64,000 nucleotides of DNA from Salinimonas marina (GCF_015644725.1 NZ_CP064795.1:149501-213500), one strand, 5' to 3'; shown: positions 48,173-58,183, numbered from the stretch's first letter. The notes: generated from the sequence alone by a model not told the origin. A program made the numbers and translations.

Positions 48173-51100
48173 ATGATTCTAGCCCGTATCGATGTAGCTC
48201 GTATGACTTCGCAATGTATTCGTTCTGCCCCTTTTGTTGCATTAGCACTGGCAGGTTTTTCACTCAATGCCCACGCTAGCCAAAGTGCTCAGCAAGCATC
48301 GCATTCGTTGGTGGTCATAGACAGCACCGCGCCTGATGCGGCCTGGCTTTATGCCACCGCCGTTAAAAATGGCCATCAAGCTGTCATATTAAATTCAGAA
48401 ACTTCAGGTATTGAGCAGTTACAGTCTGCGTTAGCCTCCAACGGCGGTCAAATACGTGATCTTCACCTTATTTCCCACGGGGCTGACGGCCAGGTTTTTC
48501 TGGGGTCAGATATCCTTGAAGCAAACAGCGCTTCCATGGCGAAAATGAGCGCATTGCAGCAATTCTTTGCCCCCGGGGCCGATGTAAAACTGTATGGCTG
48601 TGACATTGCCAGAACAGATTCGGGTGAATATTTTGTCAAGCAGTTAGCCGATGCCATGCAGGTTGACGTGGCGGCGTCTTCTGATACCACGGGTGGTGAC
48701 AAATATGCAGCCAACTGGACTTTAGAGTACACCGTCGGCGACATTGATGAAGGGCTTTTCGCCCAGCAATCACTGTTATCCCAATATAACGGTTATCTTT
48801 CCCATTTTCGGGGCGGTGGCATCAAATGGATCCCGGTAGATGCCGACGGCGATGGTCAGGTAGATGATGTGCGCTTGTATATGACCACCGCCTGGGCTGT
48901 GGGAAAGTCAGAACTTTCTGGAAGAGCAGAGCTTACCAATGCCACCATCACCCCGGTGGAAATAACCAGTCAGGCGGTGTTAAAAACAATCAATGATCCG
49001 GACGCTGATGGTGAATATGACCTGTTGACCCAGGTATTTGAAATGTACGATGTGGATCCTGCGGTGTCGTACCAGGTCCAATACGACGGTGGCAACAGAA
49101 TAGGTGGATTAAACAATAATGCGAATGGCCGATGGGACATCCAGACCCTGGTGTATACCGGCGAGGGTAACAAGCAGGCAGGGTTAGATTTACCTATTGT
49201 TTTTGAAGTCCCTAAGCAAAATGGCGATGGCAGTGTGTTAACTAACTGGACCTACCAAACTAATGTGGTGGACCCCAATGGAGATGAAATTAAGTATCGG
49301 CTGGCGAGTCTTGAAGAGCTAGGCGGCGGTTCATCGGCCAATCCGCCGGGGATTGATATAGACCAGACCACCGGTTTAATCACCTGGACTGGCTCTGGCA
49401 CACGTACTGCCGGCTTGTATTCTGCCGGTTTCGTGGCTGAAGATGTTGACGCATCGGGGTCTGTAAAATCAAAAGCTCACTTTGACATCATTTTATATCT
49501 GATTAATGGCCCGGCTACCGAGAAGTTTGAATTTTCAGAAGATATTCCACAGGAAACAAAAACTGCTATCGTGTCGCCAGATACACCGTTGCTTTTTTCT
49601 ATAGACGAGGTGAGCGGCTCGACGGTAACCAGTACCAATTTGGGTAATGTCCGAAACGAAAATGGGGATCTAGCCCTTTCTACATTGGACTCTGGGCAGT
49701 ATCAGTTCGATGCGAATGGGCTGACCTCTGGTACCTACCCGATTACATTTCAAATTGAAGAAAATGGTAAGGTTAAAGCGTATCAGACCATTAACTTTGT
49801 AGTGCCAGACCCGCTTGGTCCACAGCTGACCTACTACCCTGGTGACGGGGCCTATTCACTCGATGGTGCCAGAACCTTTGTGGATGTGGGGCGTGATGGA
49901 TTTCTTACCGATGCCGACTCCGCCGACCTGCAAGGGGGTAAACTGCGAATCGACACCACCAGAATTGACGGTGCGAATGAAATACTCAGCGTCGACAGCG
50001 CGGGTACTGGTCCAGGAGAAATCCTGGTTAATGATCCTGCAGGAACTATTGCTTATCAGGGCGTTGATTTTGCGACTATCAGTAGCTCTCAAAATGGTGC
50101 GGGAGGGCCGCTGGTTATCGACTTTACCGGTAGTACTTCGTTAGATGCGGCTGAAGCGCTCGTGCGGGCATTGACCTATGAAAATACAGCGGCTACACCT
50201 ACCGATGGCCTTCGCACCTTATCTTTAGTGTTAAGTGATGAAGCTCAAAAAAGTAACCTGTTTAATACCAGTGTGACCCTGGGTTCGCTGGCGAATGATG
50301 CCCCGCAAGCCAATGGCACCTTGTCCAATCAGACCTTTTTGGAAAAAGAACCCTTTTCCTTTGCCATACCGACCAACTTTTTCACCGACAGTGACGGCGA
50401 TACAATAAGTTATTCAGTAAGTGGGCTACCCGCCGGGGTTACCTTTGACGGGGCTTCGCAATCTTTTACCGGCCCCACATCGGTGATTGGTCAGCATACG
50501 GTACTAGTCAGTGCCCAGGATGGTAAAGGGGGGACCGCCACAGCACAATTTACCCTGTACATTAACGCGAATACGGCCCCTACGGTCAACAATACTATCC
50601 CTAACACCCATATTGCTGAAGATCAGCTAATGACCACAATCAATGTGGGGAGCGTTTTTAACGACCCGGAAGGCAAAGCTCTGGATATTGTGGTAACAGA
50701 TTTACCAGATGGAGTAAGCTTTGACAGTCATACGCTGGAAATTTCCGGAACGCCGACGACGCCAGGAGACAATGAGGTAACTATTACCGCTACCGATACT
50801 TCTGGCGAAAGCGCTTCAACAGGATTCAGATTGTCAGTAACCAATACCAATGATGCTCCGACAGCAGGTGCTGCCCTTGTTAATCAGACCACAGACATTA
50901 CCACCAGCCCGGCGACTTATCAGTTCGCGGCCAATTCCTTTTCTGATGAAGATATGAACCAGGGGCAGGCCGATAGTCTGACGTTTACGGCCGAACTGAC
51001 AGATGGTGCTCCCCTACCTGACTTTATCTCATTGAATTCGGCCGACCGGACATTCACCTATGTGCATGACTGGTACGACCGGGGGACCTTTGATATTCGT

Positions 51101-54100
51101 GTTATTGCCAAGGATGATGCCGGTGAAAGTGTCTTTCAGGACTATACCCTGACTATCACCGGCACCAATACCAACCCGATGCGACACCACTTCGAGGGTC
51201 TGGATGTTAACGAAAACAGCAATGCGTTTTTTATGCATAATTCACTGCATTATATGGACCACGAGCAGCTGCCGGTAGACTTGGTTTACACCATTACCCA
51301 GCTTCCTGCAGCAGGCGCCTTATATAAAAATGATGCGCTGTTAAATGTAGGTGACTCCTTCACGCAGCTGGATATTGATGAGATGAATGTGGTTGAATAT
51401 CGTCATGATGGCTCAGAAGATCCTACTGATACATTCTTCTTCACCCTTAGCGATGGCTTTGGTGGCTTTGTTGCCGAAGTTACTGACTTTGCGATTCGGG
51501 TAGCACCGGTCAATGATACCCCTGAAATCAATCAAGGTCTTGAAGATCAAAACGCTATCGAAGGGGTGGCGTTTAGTTACACGGTGCCTGATACGGCCTT
51601 CAGCGACATAGAAGAAGATGTGCTGACCCTGCAGGTTACCTCTGCACTACCGGCCTGGATTAGCTTTGATGGGGCCACACTAACCGGTACCCCGGGGCCA
51701 GGCGATGTGGGTGGGTTCAATGTCACGATAGCAGCGAGCGATCCGGATGGCAGCGCCGTCGACGCCACCTTTGCGCTATTTGTACTCAAAGACTCCGACG
51801 GTGATGGGGAGCCGGATAATACCGACCCGGATACCGACGGTGATGGTTTCCTGAATTCAGAAGATGCATTTCCCCTTGATGCTGCTGAATGGGTGGATAC
51901 CGATCTGGATGGGATTGGCAATAATGCCGACACCAACGATGATAATGATGCTGTGGAAGATAGCCGGGATGCGTTTCCGTTAGACCCTACCGAAACTCTG
52001 GACACTGACAACGACGGTATCGGTAATAATGCAGACACCGATGATGATGGCGATAAAGTGGCCGATAGGGTCGATGTGTTCCCGCTAGATCCCACCGAGT
52101 CTCTTGATACGGATGCCGATGGCATTGGTAATAATGCCGACACGGATGATGACAACGATAATGTTGAAGATCGTCGGGACGCCTTTCCATTAGATCCGAA
52201 AGAAACGCTGGACACAGATAACGACGGTATTGGCAATAATGCAGACACCGATGATGATGGCGATGGGATGCCAGATTCTTATGAAGCGGAGCAAGGATTT
52301 GACTCCTTAGATGCCAGTGATGGTCGTCAGGATTTAGACGGTGATGGCACGATCAACAGCGAAGAGTTTTTGCAAAATAGTGACCCCTTCACTGATGAGC
52401 GTGGACCGGTCTTCGCCCCGGTAGCGCCCTTTATAATCGACGCCACCGGTACCTTTACCCGTATTACTGCGCAAATGATTGAAGAGGCGATTGAGGTGTC
52501 GGTAACCAGTGCTCTGGATGCTGACTGCTGTAAGCCAGAATTAGTTGGACTGGAAGCAGAGGGTACACAATTCAGACCCGGTCGGCATATTCTTACCTGG
52601 AAAGCCGTCGATGCTGAAGGCAATGTGGGCGAGATTGAACAGATTGTCGATATTTACCCGCAAGCTTCATTAAGTCGTGATGTACAGGTGAAAGAAGGTG
52701 CTGTAGCTACGGTAACCCTGATTTTAAATGGCGAATTGCCTGAGTATCCTGCTACTTATAACTTTACCGTGAGCGGAACCGCAGAAGGTGAAGACTACGA
52801 GCTGTCAGCACAATCATTTACTATAACCTCTGGCGCCACCGCAACCATTGATATCGATTTGACTGACGACGGACTTGGCGAAAATGTTGACACGCTAACC
52901 CTGGCTTTAGATAACCGCCATAACGTAGGGGTGAAACCTGACATTACGCTGGATATCGTTGAAACCAATGCAGCCCCACAACTGAGATTATCAACCTTTG
53001 TAGACGGTTCACCTGCGGCGGTCGTCACGCCTGAAGATGGTATTTTGGTGGTTAACCTAGACATTACCGATCCGGGCGATATTCACACTATTCAATGGGA
53101 GGTTCCTGAAGGGATTACTATTGTTGAAGATGAAAATGGTAAAGCGATTGGTATCAGCGCGATTGGCTTACCGTTAGGACCTATCGATTTAACCGTGACG
53201 GTTACTGACAATGGCAGCCCTGCGCTGTCAAGTATTGCCAATATTATTATTCCGGTGATCAGCGAGCGAGTTGCGCTCAATGGCTCAACAGATTCCGACG
53301 GTGATGGCATCAACGATGCGGATGAAGGCTGGACTGATGCTGATAGGGATGGTATCCCGGATTATCTGGATAACAATGATGTCCCTTATTTGCTGCCCGA
53401 GCGTGGCATCGTCAAAGACGCGTATATTGTTGAAGGTGATGTAGGTCTGAAATTAAAACTGGGGCGTTTGTCATCATTTAGTACCTACACCGGCGCGCAG
53501 GTTACAGAGGCCGACTTTGCTAAATTAAACATTGAGCCGGATACGATTGAAAATGTAGGTGGTTATTTCGACTTTATTGCCGAAAGATTGCCCGAAGGTA
53601 CGGTGTCGATAAATGTGGTGTTACCACAGCGAGCGGCGATCCCTGAAGCAGCGGTGTACAGAAAGTATATGCCTGCTTCAGGCTGGCAGACCTATGTAGA
53701 AGATGGCAATAACATGGTTAAATCAGCTTTAGGGGAACCAGGTTATTGCCCGGAACCGGGCTCGTCTGAATACAAGCCTGGGTTAACAGAAGGAGATTGG
53801 TGCGTGCAGTTAACAATAGAAGATGGTGGTCCGAATGATGCGGACGGTGAGGTCAATGGGATTGTTCGTGACCCAAGTGGGGTAGGCAAACCAGAGATCT
53901 TTAATAGCAAAGTTGTGGTTACTTCAAAATCCGGTGGAAGCTTTGGCATGCTGTCTTACCTGGCGCTGGGGCTGGCCGTGATATGGCGTCAAAAGCGCCT
54001 GCTGCTGGCGCTAAGTCTGATGATTACCGCTACGGCGTCGCAGGCTTCTGATAAGCACAGATTGTATTTAAAAGGCGGCCTGGGTAATGCCAAATACAAT

Positions 54101-54643
54101 CTTGATGAAAACAATATCCGTCAAAAGGTGATGAATGTTTCAGATACGGCGGTTTTTGAGAGTATTTCTGAAGACAGCAAGTCTTACTGGCTCGACTTTG
54201 GTTATCGTATTACTCCCAGGTGGGCGCTGGAGATAGGCACGGTGGACCTGGGTGAAAACCAGGTCTCCTTCACCGATCAAATTACCGAGTTTGAAATTGA
54301 TACCTACCTGGGTGAGCTTGATTTTGACCATCCCAGTTCAGCCTCCGGCGAAAGTATTGCCATCTCTTATGGTCAGCAGATTAATGAGGATCTTAGCTGG
54401 AGAATTCGGGTGGGTAAGTTTTGGTACGATGCCGATTACAATTTGCAACTTGATGTTGAAGGGACGCAAATTGATACTGGTCGCGAAACGGTTTCTGATA
54501 GCGAGCTGTTTTTCGGAGGCAATTTACAGTGGCATATTGCTAAGCAGTTTTCTGTCGGTCTGACGGCCAGACGCTATGAAGTAGCAGGCAACTATGTTCG
54601 CCTGGTGGGCGTAAATATTCAGTATCAGTTCTATCAGAGATAA
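48173..54643 (+). CDS. giant DUF4347 / Ig-like / calcium-repeat surface protein with GlyGly-CTERM-like segment and C-terminal beta-barrel
   Basis: A 2156-residue exported protein. Signal peptide (ends LNAHAS, about residue 36; an alternative start is Met11). DUF4347 domain at about 45-200 (DLHLISHGADGQVFLG, KLYGCDIARTDSGEYF). Several cadherin/He-PIG Ig-like domains (about 700-1200). Four 35-residue thrombospondin-type-3 calcium repeats (DNDGIGNNADTDDD). Then a Calx-beta-like region (about 1500-1600) and a choice-of-anchor-like region. Gly1921-Gly1922 begin a GlyGly-CTERM-like tail: helix MLSYLALGLAVIW, then RQKR. Unusually, the frame continues with LLLALSLMITATASQA, which looks like a second signal peptide, and 198 residues of an 8-strand OmpA-like barrel. 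Probable adhesin or biofilm protein (inference). No strong ribosome binding site. Confidence 0.82.
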   Translation: MILARIDVARMTSQCIRSAPFVALALAGFSLNAHASQSAQQASHSLVVIDSTAPDAAWLYATAVKNGHQAVILNSETSGIEQLQSALASNGGQIRDLHLISHGADGQVFLGSDILEANSASMAKMSALQQFFAPGADVKLYGCDIARTDSGEYFVKQLADAMQVDVAASSDTTGGDKYAANWTLEYTVGDIDEGLFAQQSLLSQYNGYLSHFRGGGIKWIPVDADGDGQVDDVRLYMTTAWAVGKSELSGRAELTNATITPVEITSQAVLKTINDPDADGEYDLLTQVFEMYDVDPAVSYQVQYDGGNRIGGLNNNANGRWDIQTLVYTGEGNKQAGLDLPIVFEVPKQNGDGSVLTNWTYQTNVVDPNGDEIKYRLASLEELGGGSSANPPGIDIDQTTGLITWTGSGTRTAGLYSAGFVAEDVDASGSVKSKAHFDIILYLINGPATEKFEFSEDIPQETKTAIVSPDTPLLFSIDEVSGSTVTSTNLGNVRNENGDLALSTLDSGQYQFDANGLTSGTYPITFQIEENGKVKAYQTINFVVPDPLGPQLTYYPGDGAYSLDGARTFVDVGRDGFLTDADSADLQGGKLRIDTTRIDGANEILSVDSAGTGPGEILVNDPAGTIAYQGVDFATISSSQNGAGGPLVIDFTGSTSLDAAEALVRALTYENTAATPTDGLRTLSLVLSDEAQKSNLFNTSVTLGSLANDAPQANGTLSNQTFLEKEPFSFAIPTNFFTDSDGDTISYSVSGLPAGVTFDGASQSFTGPTSVIGQHTVLVSAQDGKGGTATAQFTLYINANTAPTVNNTIPNTHIAEDQLMTTINVGSVFNDPEGKALDIVVTDLPDGVSFDSHTLEISGTPTTPGDNEVTITATDTSGESASTGFRLSVTNTNDAPTAGAALVNQTTDITTSPATYQFAANSFSDEDMNQGQADSLTFTAELTDGAPLPDFISLNSADRTFTYVHDWYDRGTFDIRVIAKDDAGESVFQDYTLTITGTNTNPMRHHFEGLDVNENSNAFFMHNSLHYMDHEQLPVDLVYTITQLPAAGALYKNDALLNVGDSFTQLDIDEMNVVEYRHDGSEDPTDTFFFTLSDGFGGFVAEVTDFAIRVAPVNDTPEINQGLEDQNAIEGVAFSYTVPDTAFSDIEEDVLTLQVTSALPAWISFDGATLTGTPGPGDVGGFNVTIAASDPDGSAVDATFALFVLKDSDGDGEPDNTDPDTDGDGFLNSEDAFPLDAAEWVDTDLDGIGNNADTNDDNDAVEDSRDAFPLDPTETLDTDNDGIGNNADTDDDGDKVADRVDVFPLDPTESLDTDADGIGNNADTDDDNDNVEDRRDAFPLDPKETLDTDNDGIGNNADTDDDGDGMPDSYEAEQGFDSLDASDGRQDLDGDGTINSEEFLQNSDPFTDERGPVFAPVAPFIIDATGTFTRITAQMIEEAIEVSVTSALDADCCKPELVGLEAEGTQFRPGRHILTWKAVDAEGNVGEIEQIVDIYPQASLSRDVQVKEGAVATVTLILNGELPEYPATYNFTVSGTAEGEDYELSAQSFTITSGATATIDIDLTDDGLGENVDTLTLALDNRHNVGVKPDITLDIVETNAAPQLRLSTFVDGSPAAVVTPEDGILVVNLDITDPGDIHTIQWEVPEGITIVEDENGKAIGISAIGLPLGPIDLTVTVTDNGSPALSSIANIIIPVISERVALNGSTDSDGDGINDADEGWTDADRDGIPDYLDNNDVPYLLPERGIVKDAYIVEGDVGLKLKLGRLSSFSTYTGAQVTEADFAKLNIEPDTIENVGGYFDFIAERLPEGTVSINVVLPQRAAIPEAAVYRKYMPASGWQTYVEDGNNMVKSALGEPGYCPEPGSSEYKPGLTEGDWCVQLTIEDGGPNDADGEVNGIVRDPSGVGKPEIFNSKVVVTSKSGGSFGMLSYLALGLAVIWRQKRLLLALSLMITATASQASDKHRLYLKGGLGNAKYNLDENNIRQKVMNVSDTAVFESISEDSKSYWLDFGYRITPRWALEIGTVDLGENQVSFTDQITEFEIDTYLGELDFDHPSSASGESIAISYGQQINEDLSWRIRVGKFWYDADYNLQLDVEGTQIDTGRETVSDSELFFGGNLQWHIAKQFSVGLTARRYEVAGNYVRLVGVNIQYQFYQR
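51896..52315 (+). repeat. four tandem 105-base calcium-binding repeats inside the surface-protein gene
   Basis: Units of 105 bases (35 residues) begin near 51896, 52001, 52106 and 52211. Each has the pattern DTDxDGIGNNADTxDD followed, except in the last, by RDAFPLDPTE. Copies at 52001 and 52211 match at 50 of 54 leading bases. They belong to the thrombospondin-type-3 class and should bind calcium through Asp side chains. Confidence 0.85.
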
Positions 54644-54901
54644 GAGCTGGGAATGAGTGAGAGAAGATTCAGTGCCCGGTGCGCTGGGTCTTCTTTGGCG
54701 TTAACCCCGCTATAAGACATCCCGCCCCCTATGGCGCTGTGATCTGGCCTTTAACCCAAGTAAGGCTAAGCCAAATAAGGCTAACCCAAACCCAAATAAA
54801 ATAAACGCAAATAAGATTAGCCCAAACCCGCTTCGACCCACCAACCGCGTATTATAAAAATAAATAAACCGATGGCCTGTCCATAACGCCAGCTACTAAC
54901 G

Positions 54902-54930
54902 CACCGGTAATAAACCTGCCATTACCGGTG
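54902..54930. other. hairpin in the gap after the surface-protein gene
   Basis: A perfect 10-bp inverted repeat, caccggtaat / attaccggtg, with a nine-base loop and no T-run. The 54644-55046 gap holds no gene. It also contains a degenerate A-rich repeat (aagtaaggctaag, aaataaggctaac, aaataagattagc) at about 54764-54827. Confidence 0.4.
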
Positions 54931-55046
54931 GGGGATATACCTTATTTGACATTACTTTTAAGCCGCGGCCCTTTACAAATTTAAAGGGGCAGCGGCCGGC
55001 ACGGTAACTGTGCAATAGTGTAACCTTGCAGTCTTTATCAGTTTGG

Positions 55047-55781
55047 TTACCGGGCCAGAATTTTGGCCAGCTCTGGTAGGGTGTTCACCTTATAATCGGG
55101 TTTTAACGCTAAGGGATACAGGACCTTGCCTTCACGGGCGATAAACGTTGCCTGTAAGCCTGCAGCCTTAGCTCCGGCGATATCCCAGCCATGGGCCGCC
55201 ACCAGCATTGCCTCTTCTGCGGTTACCCCGGCCTTTTCCAGCGCCCATTGGTAAGTCCGTAAATCAGGCTTATAACGCTGAATGTCTTCCACACTGTAGC
55301 GGGCATCAAAATAAGACAAAAGTCCGGCATTCTCAAATTGGGTCTTCACGCCTTGGTTTGAAGAGTTGGTCAGGCTGATAAGGGTAAAGCCTGCCTCTTT
55401 AAGGGCTTGTAATCCGGCTTTGACATCTGGATGCGGGGGTAAGCTGCGTAAGGGAGTGACGATGGCCTGGCGCGCTTCTGCTTCACTAAGCTCAACCTCA
55501 TTGGATTCTGCCACCATCAGCAATGAGGCCACGCCAATTTCGCCAAAGGTGTGAAACCGGCGGGTGGTGTTGTCCACCAATGAGTGGTGCAACATGGTTG
55601 AAAACCAGAGGCTCATTAAGTCATCCCGGCCCCCTAAGGCTTCGGTCACCGAGCTGCGCATGGAATTCAGATCAAGCAGCGTTTCATTAACATCAAAAAA
55701 GATAACCTCAGGCTGAGGGGTATCTTTTGCCTGTACACCTAAGCTGGCGAATACCAGCATTAAAGCCATGATAAAGCGCAT
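55047..55781 (-). CDS. exported haloacid dehalogenase type II-like protein
   Basis: A HAD-superfamily hydrolase of 244 residues related to (S)-2-haloacid dehalogenases. It has an N-terminal signal peptide (FIMALMLVFASLGVQA), unusual for this family. Motif I is VIFFDVNETLLDL, with Asp as nucleophile. Motif II Ser/Thr lies in LISLTNSSNQGVK, motif III Lys in DIQRYKPDLRTY, and motif IV in MLVAAHGWDIAGAKAAGLQ. A paralogue without signal peptide is at 62559-63242. Substrate unknown; FAD- or phosphatase-type HAD functions cannot be excluded. Confidence 0.82.
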   Translation of the reverse strand: MRFIMALMLVFASLGVQAKDTPQPEVIFFDVNETLLDLNSMRSSVTEALGGRDDLMSLWFSTMLHHSLVDNTTRRFHTFGEIGVASLLMVAESNEVELSEAEARQAIVTPLRSLPPHPDVKAGLQALKEAGFTLISLTNSSNQGVKTQFENAGLLSYFDARYSVEDIQRYKPDLRTYQWALEKAGVTAEEAMLVAAHGWDIAGAKAAGLQATFIAREGKVLYPLALKPDYKVNTLPELAKILAR

Positions 55782-55811
55782 GTGATTCTGCTCCTTTTAA
55801 TAAAATGCTTT

Positions 55812-55827
55812 TTGAACGGATGTTCAA
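55812..55827. promoter_or_regulatory. palindrome upstream of exported HAD gene
   Basis: ttgaac-ggat-gttcaa is a perfect 6-bp inverted repeat 31 bases before the gene start, of the general form bound by TetR-type repressors. No regulator gene is adjacent. The 55782-56133 gap otherwise shows nothing I can support. Confidence 0.3.
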
Positions 55828-56133
55828 GATGATTGTATGTCTTCGCCGGCCAAAGTAAATACGCAGTAAAAGCCAAAACGCTGCGCTGCATAAAAATACG
55901 TTAGGCGACCGGGCCTGGTTACTCGAAAAAAAGACCGCACCATACTAAGTAAGACCTTAACCAGGGAGGCTCCTAGAATAGGTTATGGTAACCTTCTGCC
56001 GGAGATAGGTGCAGGCACCTCATGGGCAACATAAAAAACACCATCATGTTTCTATGCTCTGTGATGGCCAGAATCACCTTACCCAATATCAGCTTACTTA
56101 ATAGAACGATAGAGAAGAGGGTCTGCCCCGGGC

Positions 56134-56448
56134 TTAGGCGACTTTGAGCAAAATTACCCCGCTGATGATAAGCAGCACCCCTAGGTAACGTAAAAATGAG
56201 GTCGGATCCTGATAAAACATCACCCCCACAAAAAAAGTACCCGCCGCGCCGATACCGGTCCACACGGCATAAGCGGTGCCGATGGGAATCTGTTTTTGCG
56301 CCAGCCATAATAAGAAGCCACTGGCCACCATAAATACCACCGCAACGATGATGCCAGAGAACCGGGTCTCCGGGGTCTGGGCCATTTTTAATCCGACGGG
56401 CCAGCCAATTTCAAGACAGCCTGCAATAATGAGATATACCCAGCTCAT
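56134..56448 (-). CDS. sugE: small multidrug resistance protein SugE/Gdx
   Basis: A four-helix SMR transporter of 104 residues, working as an antiparallel dimer. The membrane-embedded Glu lies in AGCLEIGWPVGLKMAQ, and the Trp-x-x-Gly-Leu-Lys pattern that follows is typical of the guanidinium-exporting SugE/Gdx branch rather than EmrE. Helix 3-4 motifs PIGTAYAVWTGIGAAGTF and LGVLLIISGVILLKV are complete. Aaggag precedes the ATG. No guanidine riboswitch was seen upstream. Confidence 0.9.
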   Translation of the reverse strand: MSWVYLIIAGCLEIGWPVGLKMAQTPETRFSGIIVAVVFMVASGFLLWLAQKQIPIGTAYAVWTGIGAAGTFFVGVMFYQDPTSFLRYLGVLLIISGVILLKVA

Positions 56449-56698
56449 AATACTCCTTAATTCCGCCGATGATTATCGGGGTCAGCTGTAAAATCTGAAC
56501 CCGCCTGTATCTGGTAGTGTAACTGGCGCAAAGTCTTTACAACAGCGCAATGCCGATGAGCGTCTTGTTGACAGGCTCAACAACCACCGTGTTTTATCGG
56601 TATTTATACCACCCCGGCCGTGTCTACGTGGTCTTAAGCACTATGCTCTGCGTACTTTTCACAGTACCGATAGCTCACCAACCAATATAGGGGCAATA

Positions 56699-57697
56699 AT
56701 GTCTTCGCGTAGAATGAAAACACGCACACTCGGTAAGTCTGATTTACCGGTAACACCGGTGGGTTTAGGCTGCTGGCAGCTCGGGGGCGATTTTGGCCCG
56801 ATTACCGAGGCGAGCGCTCACGAGGTGATTCACAGCGCTCTTGACGAAGGCATTCGCTTTTTTGACACCGCCGATGTGTATGGGGCGGGGCAGAGTGAAC
56901 ACTTTCTGGGAGAGGTGTTATCCAGCCAGTGGCAAGATGCTGTGGTGGCCACCAAATATGGCCGCTCCAAAGGGGTTTTTCCAGATGGTTACAGTTTTAA
57001 CAGCATGCGGGATTCAGTGCTGCGCTCACAGGATCGGTTGCAGCGTGACCAGATAGATTTATTACAGCTGCACTGTATTCCCCATGCCCAGCTAAAACAA
57101 GGACATGTATTTGACTGGCTTGAAGAATTAAAGCTGGAAGGACAAATAAGATACTATGGCGCCAGCGTGGAAACCCTGGACGAAGCACAAACCTGCTTGC
57201 AATACGACGGGCTGACCTCGCTACAACTGATTTTTAATATGTTTCGCCAAAGCGCGGCTGACTCGTTACTGGATAATGCGTTGCGTAAGCAGGTGGGTGT
57301 CATTGCCAGAGTGCCGCTGGCAAGTGGTTTGTTGTGTGGGAAATTCGATAAAGATACCGAGTTTAACGCCTCTGATCATCGCCAGTTTAACCGTCAGGGC
57401 GAGGCCTTTAATGTTGGCGAAACCTTTGCGGGAATGGAGTACGAAACCGGGCTGAGGCTGGTCAGTGAACTGGCGCGTGACTTTAAACCTAAACATTTGA
57501 AAATGCCGGAGTTTGCACTACGCTGGATATTGGACCATCCGGCCATAAGCTGTGTGATCCCAGGGGCTAGTCGGCCCGAACAGGTGGTTCAGAATGTCAC
57601 CGCCGCCACCCTGCCAAACCTGGACGCAACACTGCATCAGCGTTTAAACGCCTTTTACGAACAAAAGATAAAAGCACATATTCAAGGCCAGATTTAA
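56699..57697 (+). CDS. aldo/keto reductase
   Basis: An NAD(P)H-dependent oxidoreductase with a TIM barrel, 332 residues. The catalytic set is visible as Asp and Tyr in FFDTADVYGAGQSE, Lys in VVATKYGRSKG and His in IDLLQLHCIP. The C-terminal cofactor site ISCVIPGASRPEQVVQNV is intact. It is closest in pattern to the AKR family of YdjG/oxidoreductase type. The start ATG has aggggc upstream. It stands alone; the substrate is unknown. The 56449-56698 gap has no gene. Confidence 0.9.
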   Translation: MSSRRMKTRTLGKSDLPVTPVGLGCWQLGGDFGPITEASAHEVIHSALDEGIRFFDTADVYGAGQSEHFLGEVLSSQWQDAVVATKYGRSKGVFPDGYSFNSMRDSVLRSQDRLQRDQIDLLQLHCIPHAQLKQGHVFDWLEELKLEGQIRYYGASVETLDEAQTCLQYDGLTSLQLIFNMFRQSAADSLLDNALRKQVGVIARVPLASGLLCGKFDKDTEFNASDHRQFNRQGEAFNVGETFAGMEYETGLRLVSELARDFKPKHLKMPEFALRWILDHPAISCVIPGASRPEQVVQNVTAATLPNLDATLHQRLNAFYEQKIKAHIQGQI

Positions 57698-57743
57698 ACG
57701 GCCTGTGGTAGGTTGTTTGCACTAATGGCAATAATCAGAAGAA

Positions 57744-57776
57744 GATCCCGGACGGCAGACCCCGCCGCCCGGGATC
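57744..57776. terminator. hairpin between convergent reductase and binding-protein genes
   Basis: A 13-bp inverted repeat, gatcccggacggc / gccgcccgggatc, with one mismatch and a seven-base loop. It is placed between two converging genes. The T-run is weak (ttcttct on minus), so this is a moderate terminator candidate for both. Confidence 0.55.
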
Positions 57777-57781
57777 AGCGC

Positions 57782-58183
57782 TTACAACGTGAAAAGCACC
57801 TTCACATCGGCATTTACCGCGGCAGCATCCACGACCCCGATCGCTTTCGGGTTACTGGCCACTTCGCTTAATACACTGGCCGCATCGTCGGTTTTTGGCG
57901 GACGCCCGCCTCCGGTGAAGGCCAGCTTGGCCCAATAGGCTTTATACTGGCTTGGTGAACGAGCCAGTACCTTTTCAACAAACTCATCCGCCGGCGCGCC
58001 TTCGGCCAGTACCGGGGTCAGTGATTTATCTTTCCCCAGAAATACCTTAGACACCTCATCCTGCGATAACGGGGCTGGGTTAGCATTATTTACCACCACC
58101 GCAATATCGGCATATACAGGCGCCGCGCACAGACAAGCCAGGGCCATCAAAGATTGTTTCATTGTTTTTTTAAATAAGCTCAT
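57782..58183 (-). CDS. small phosphate-type substrate-binding protein
   Basis: An exported protein of 133 residues. A signal peptide ends at PVYA. The mature part resembles a single-lobe fragment of PstS-type binding proteins: LSQDEVSKVFLGKDKSL, SQYKAYWAKLAFTGGGRPP and NPKAIGVVDAAAV. Full PstS proteins have about 320 residues. Such short versions are a known separate group, so it is probably not a truncation. The start is ATG 58183 with aaggg eight bases before. It lies 11 bases after the porin gene, in one operon. Ligand unknown; phosphate is a guess from the family. Confidence 0.75.
   Translation of the reverse strand: MSLFKKTMKQSLMALACLCAAPVYADIAVVVNNANPAPLSQDEVSKVFLGKDKSLTPVLAEGAPADEFVEKVLARSPSQYKAYWAKLAFTGGGRPPKTDDAASVLSEVASNPKAIGVVDAAAVNADVKVLFTL

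Noticed and set aside
56449..56530. Guanidine riboswitch upstream of sugE
   Set aside because: Neither the paired ACGR-loop hairpins of the guanidine-II class nor the guanidine-III pattern is present in this leader.
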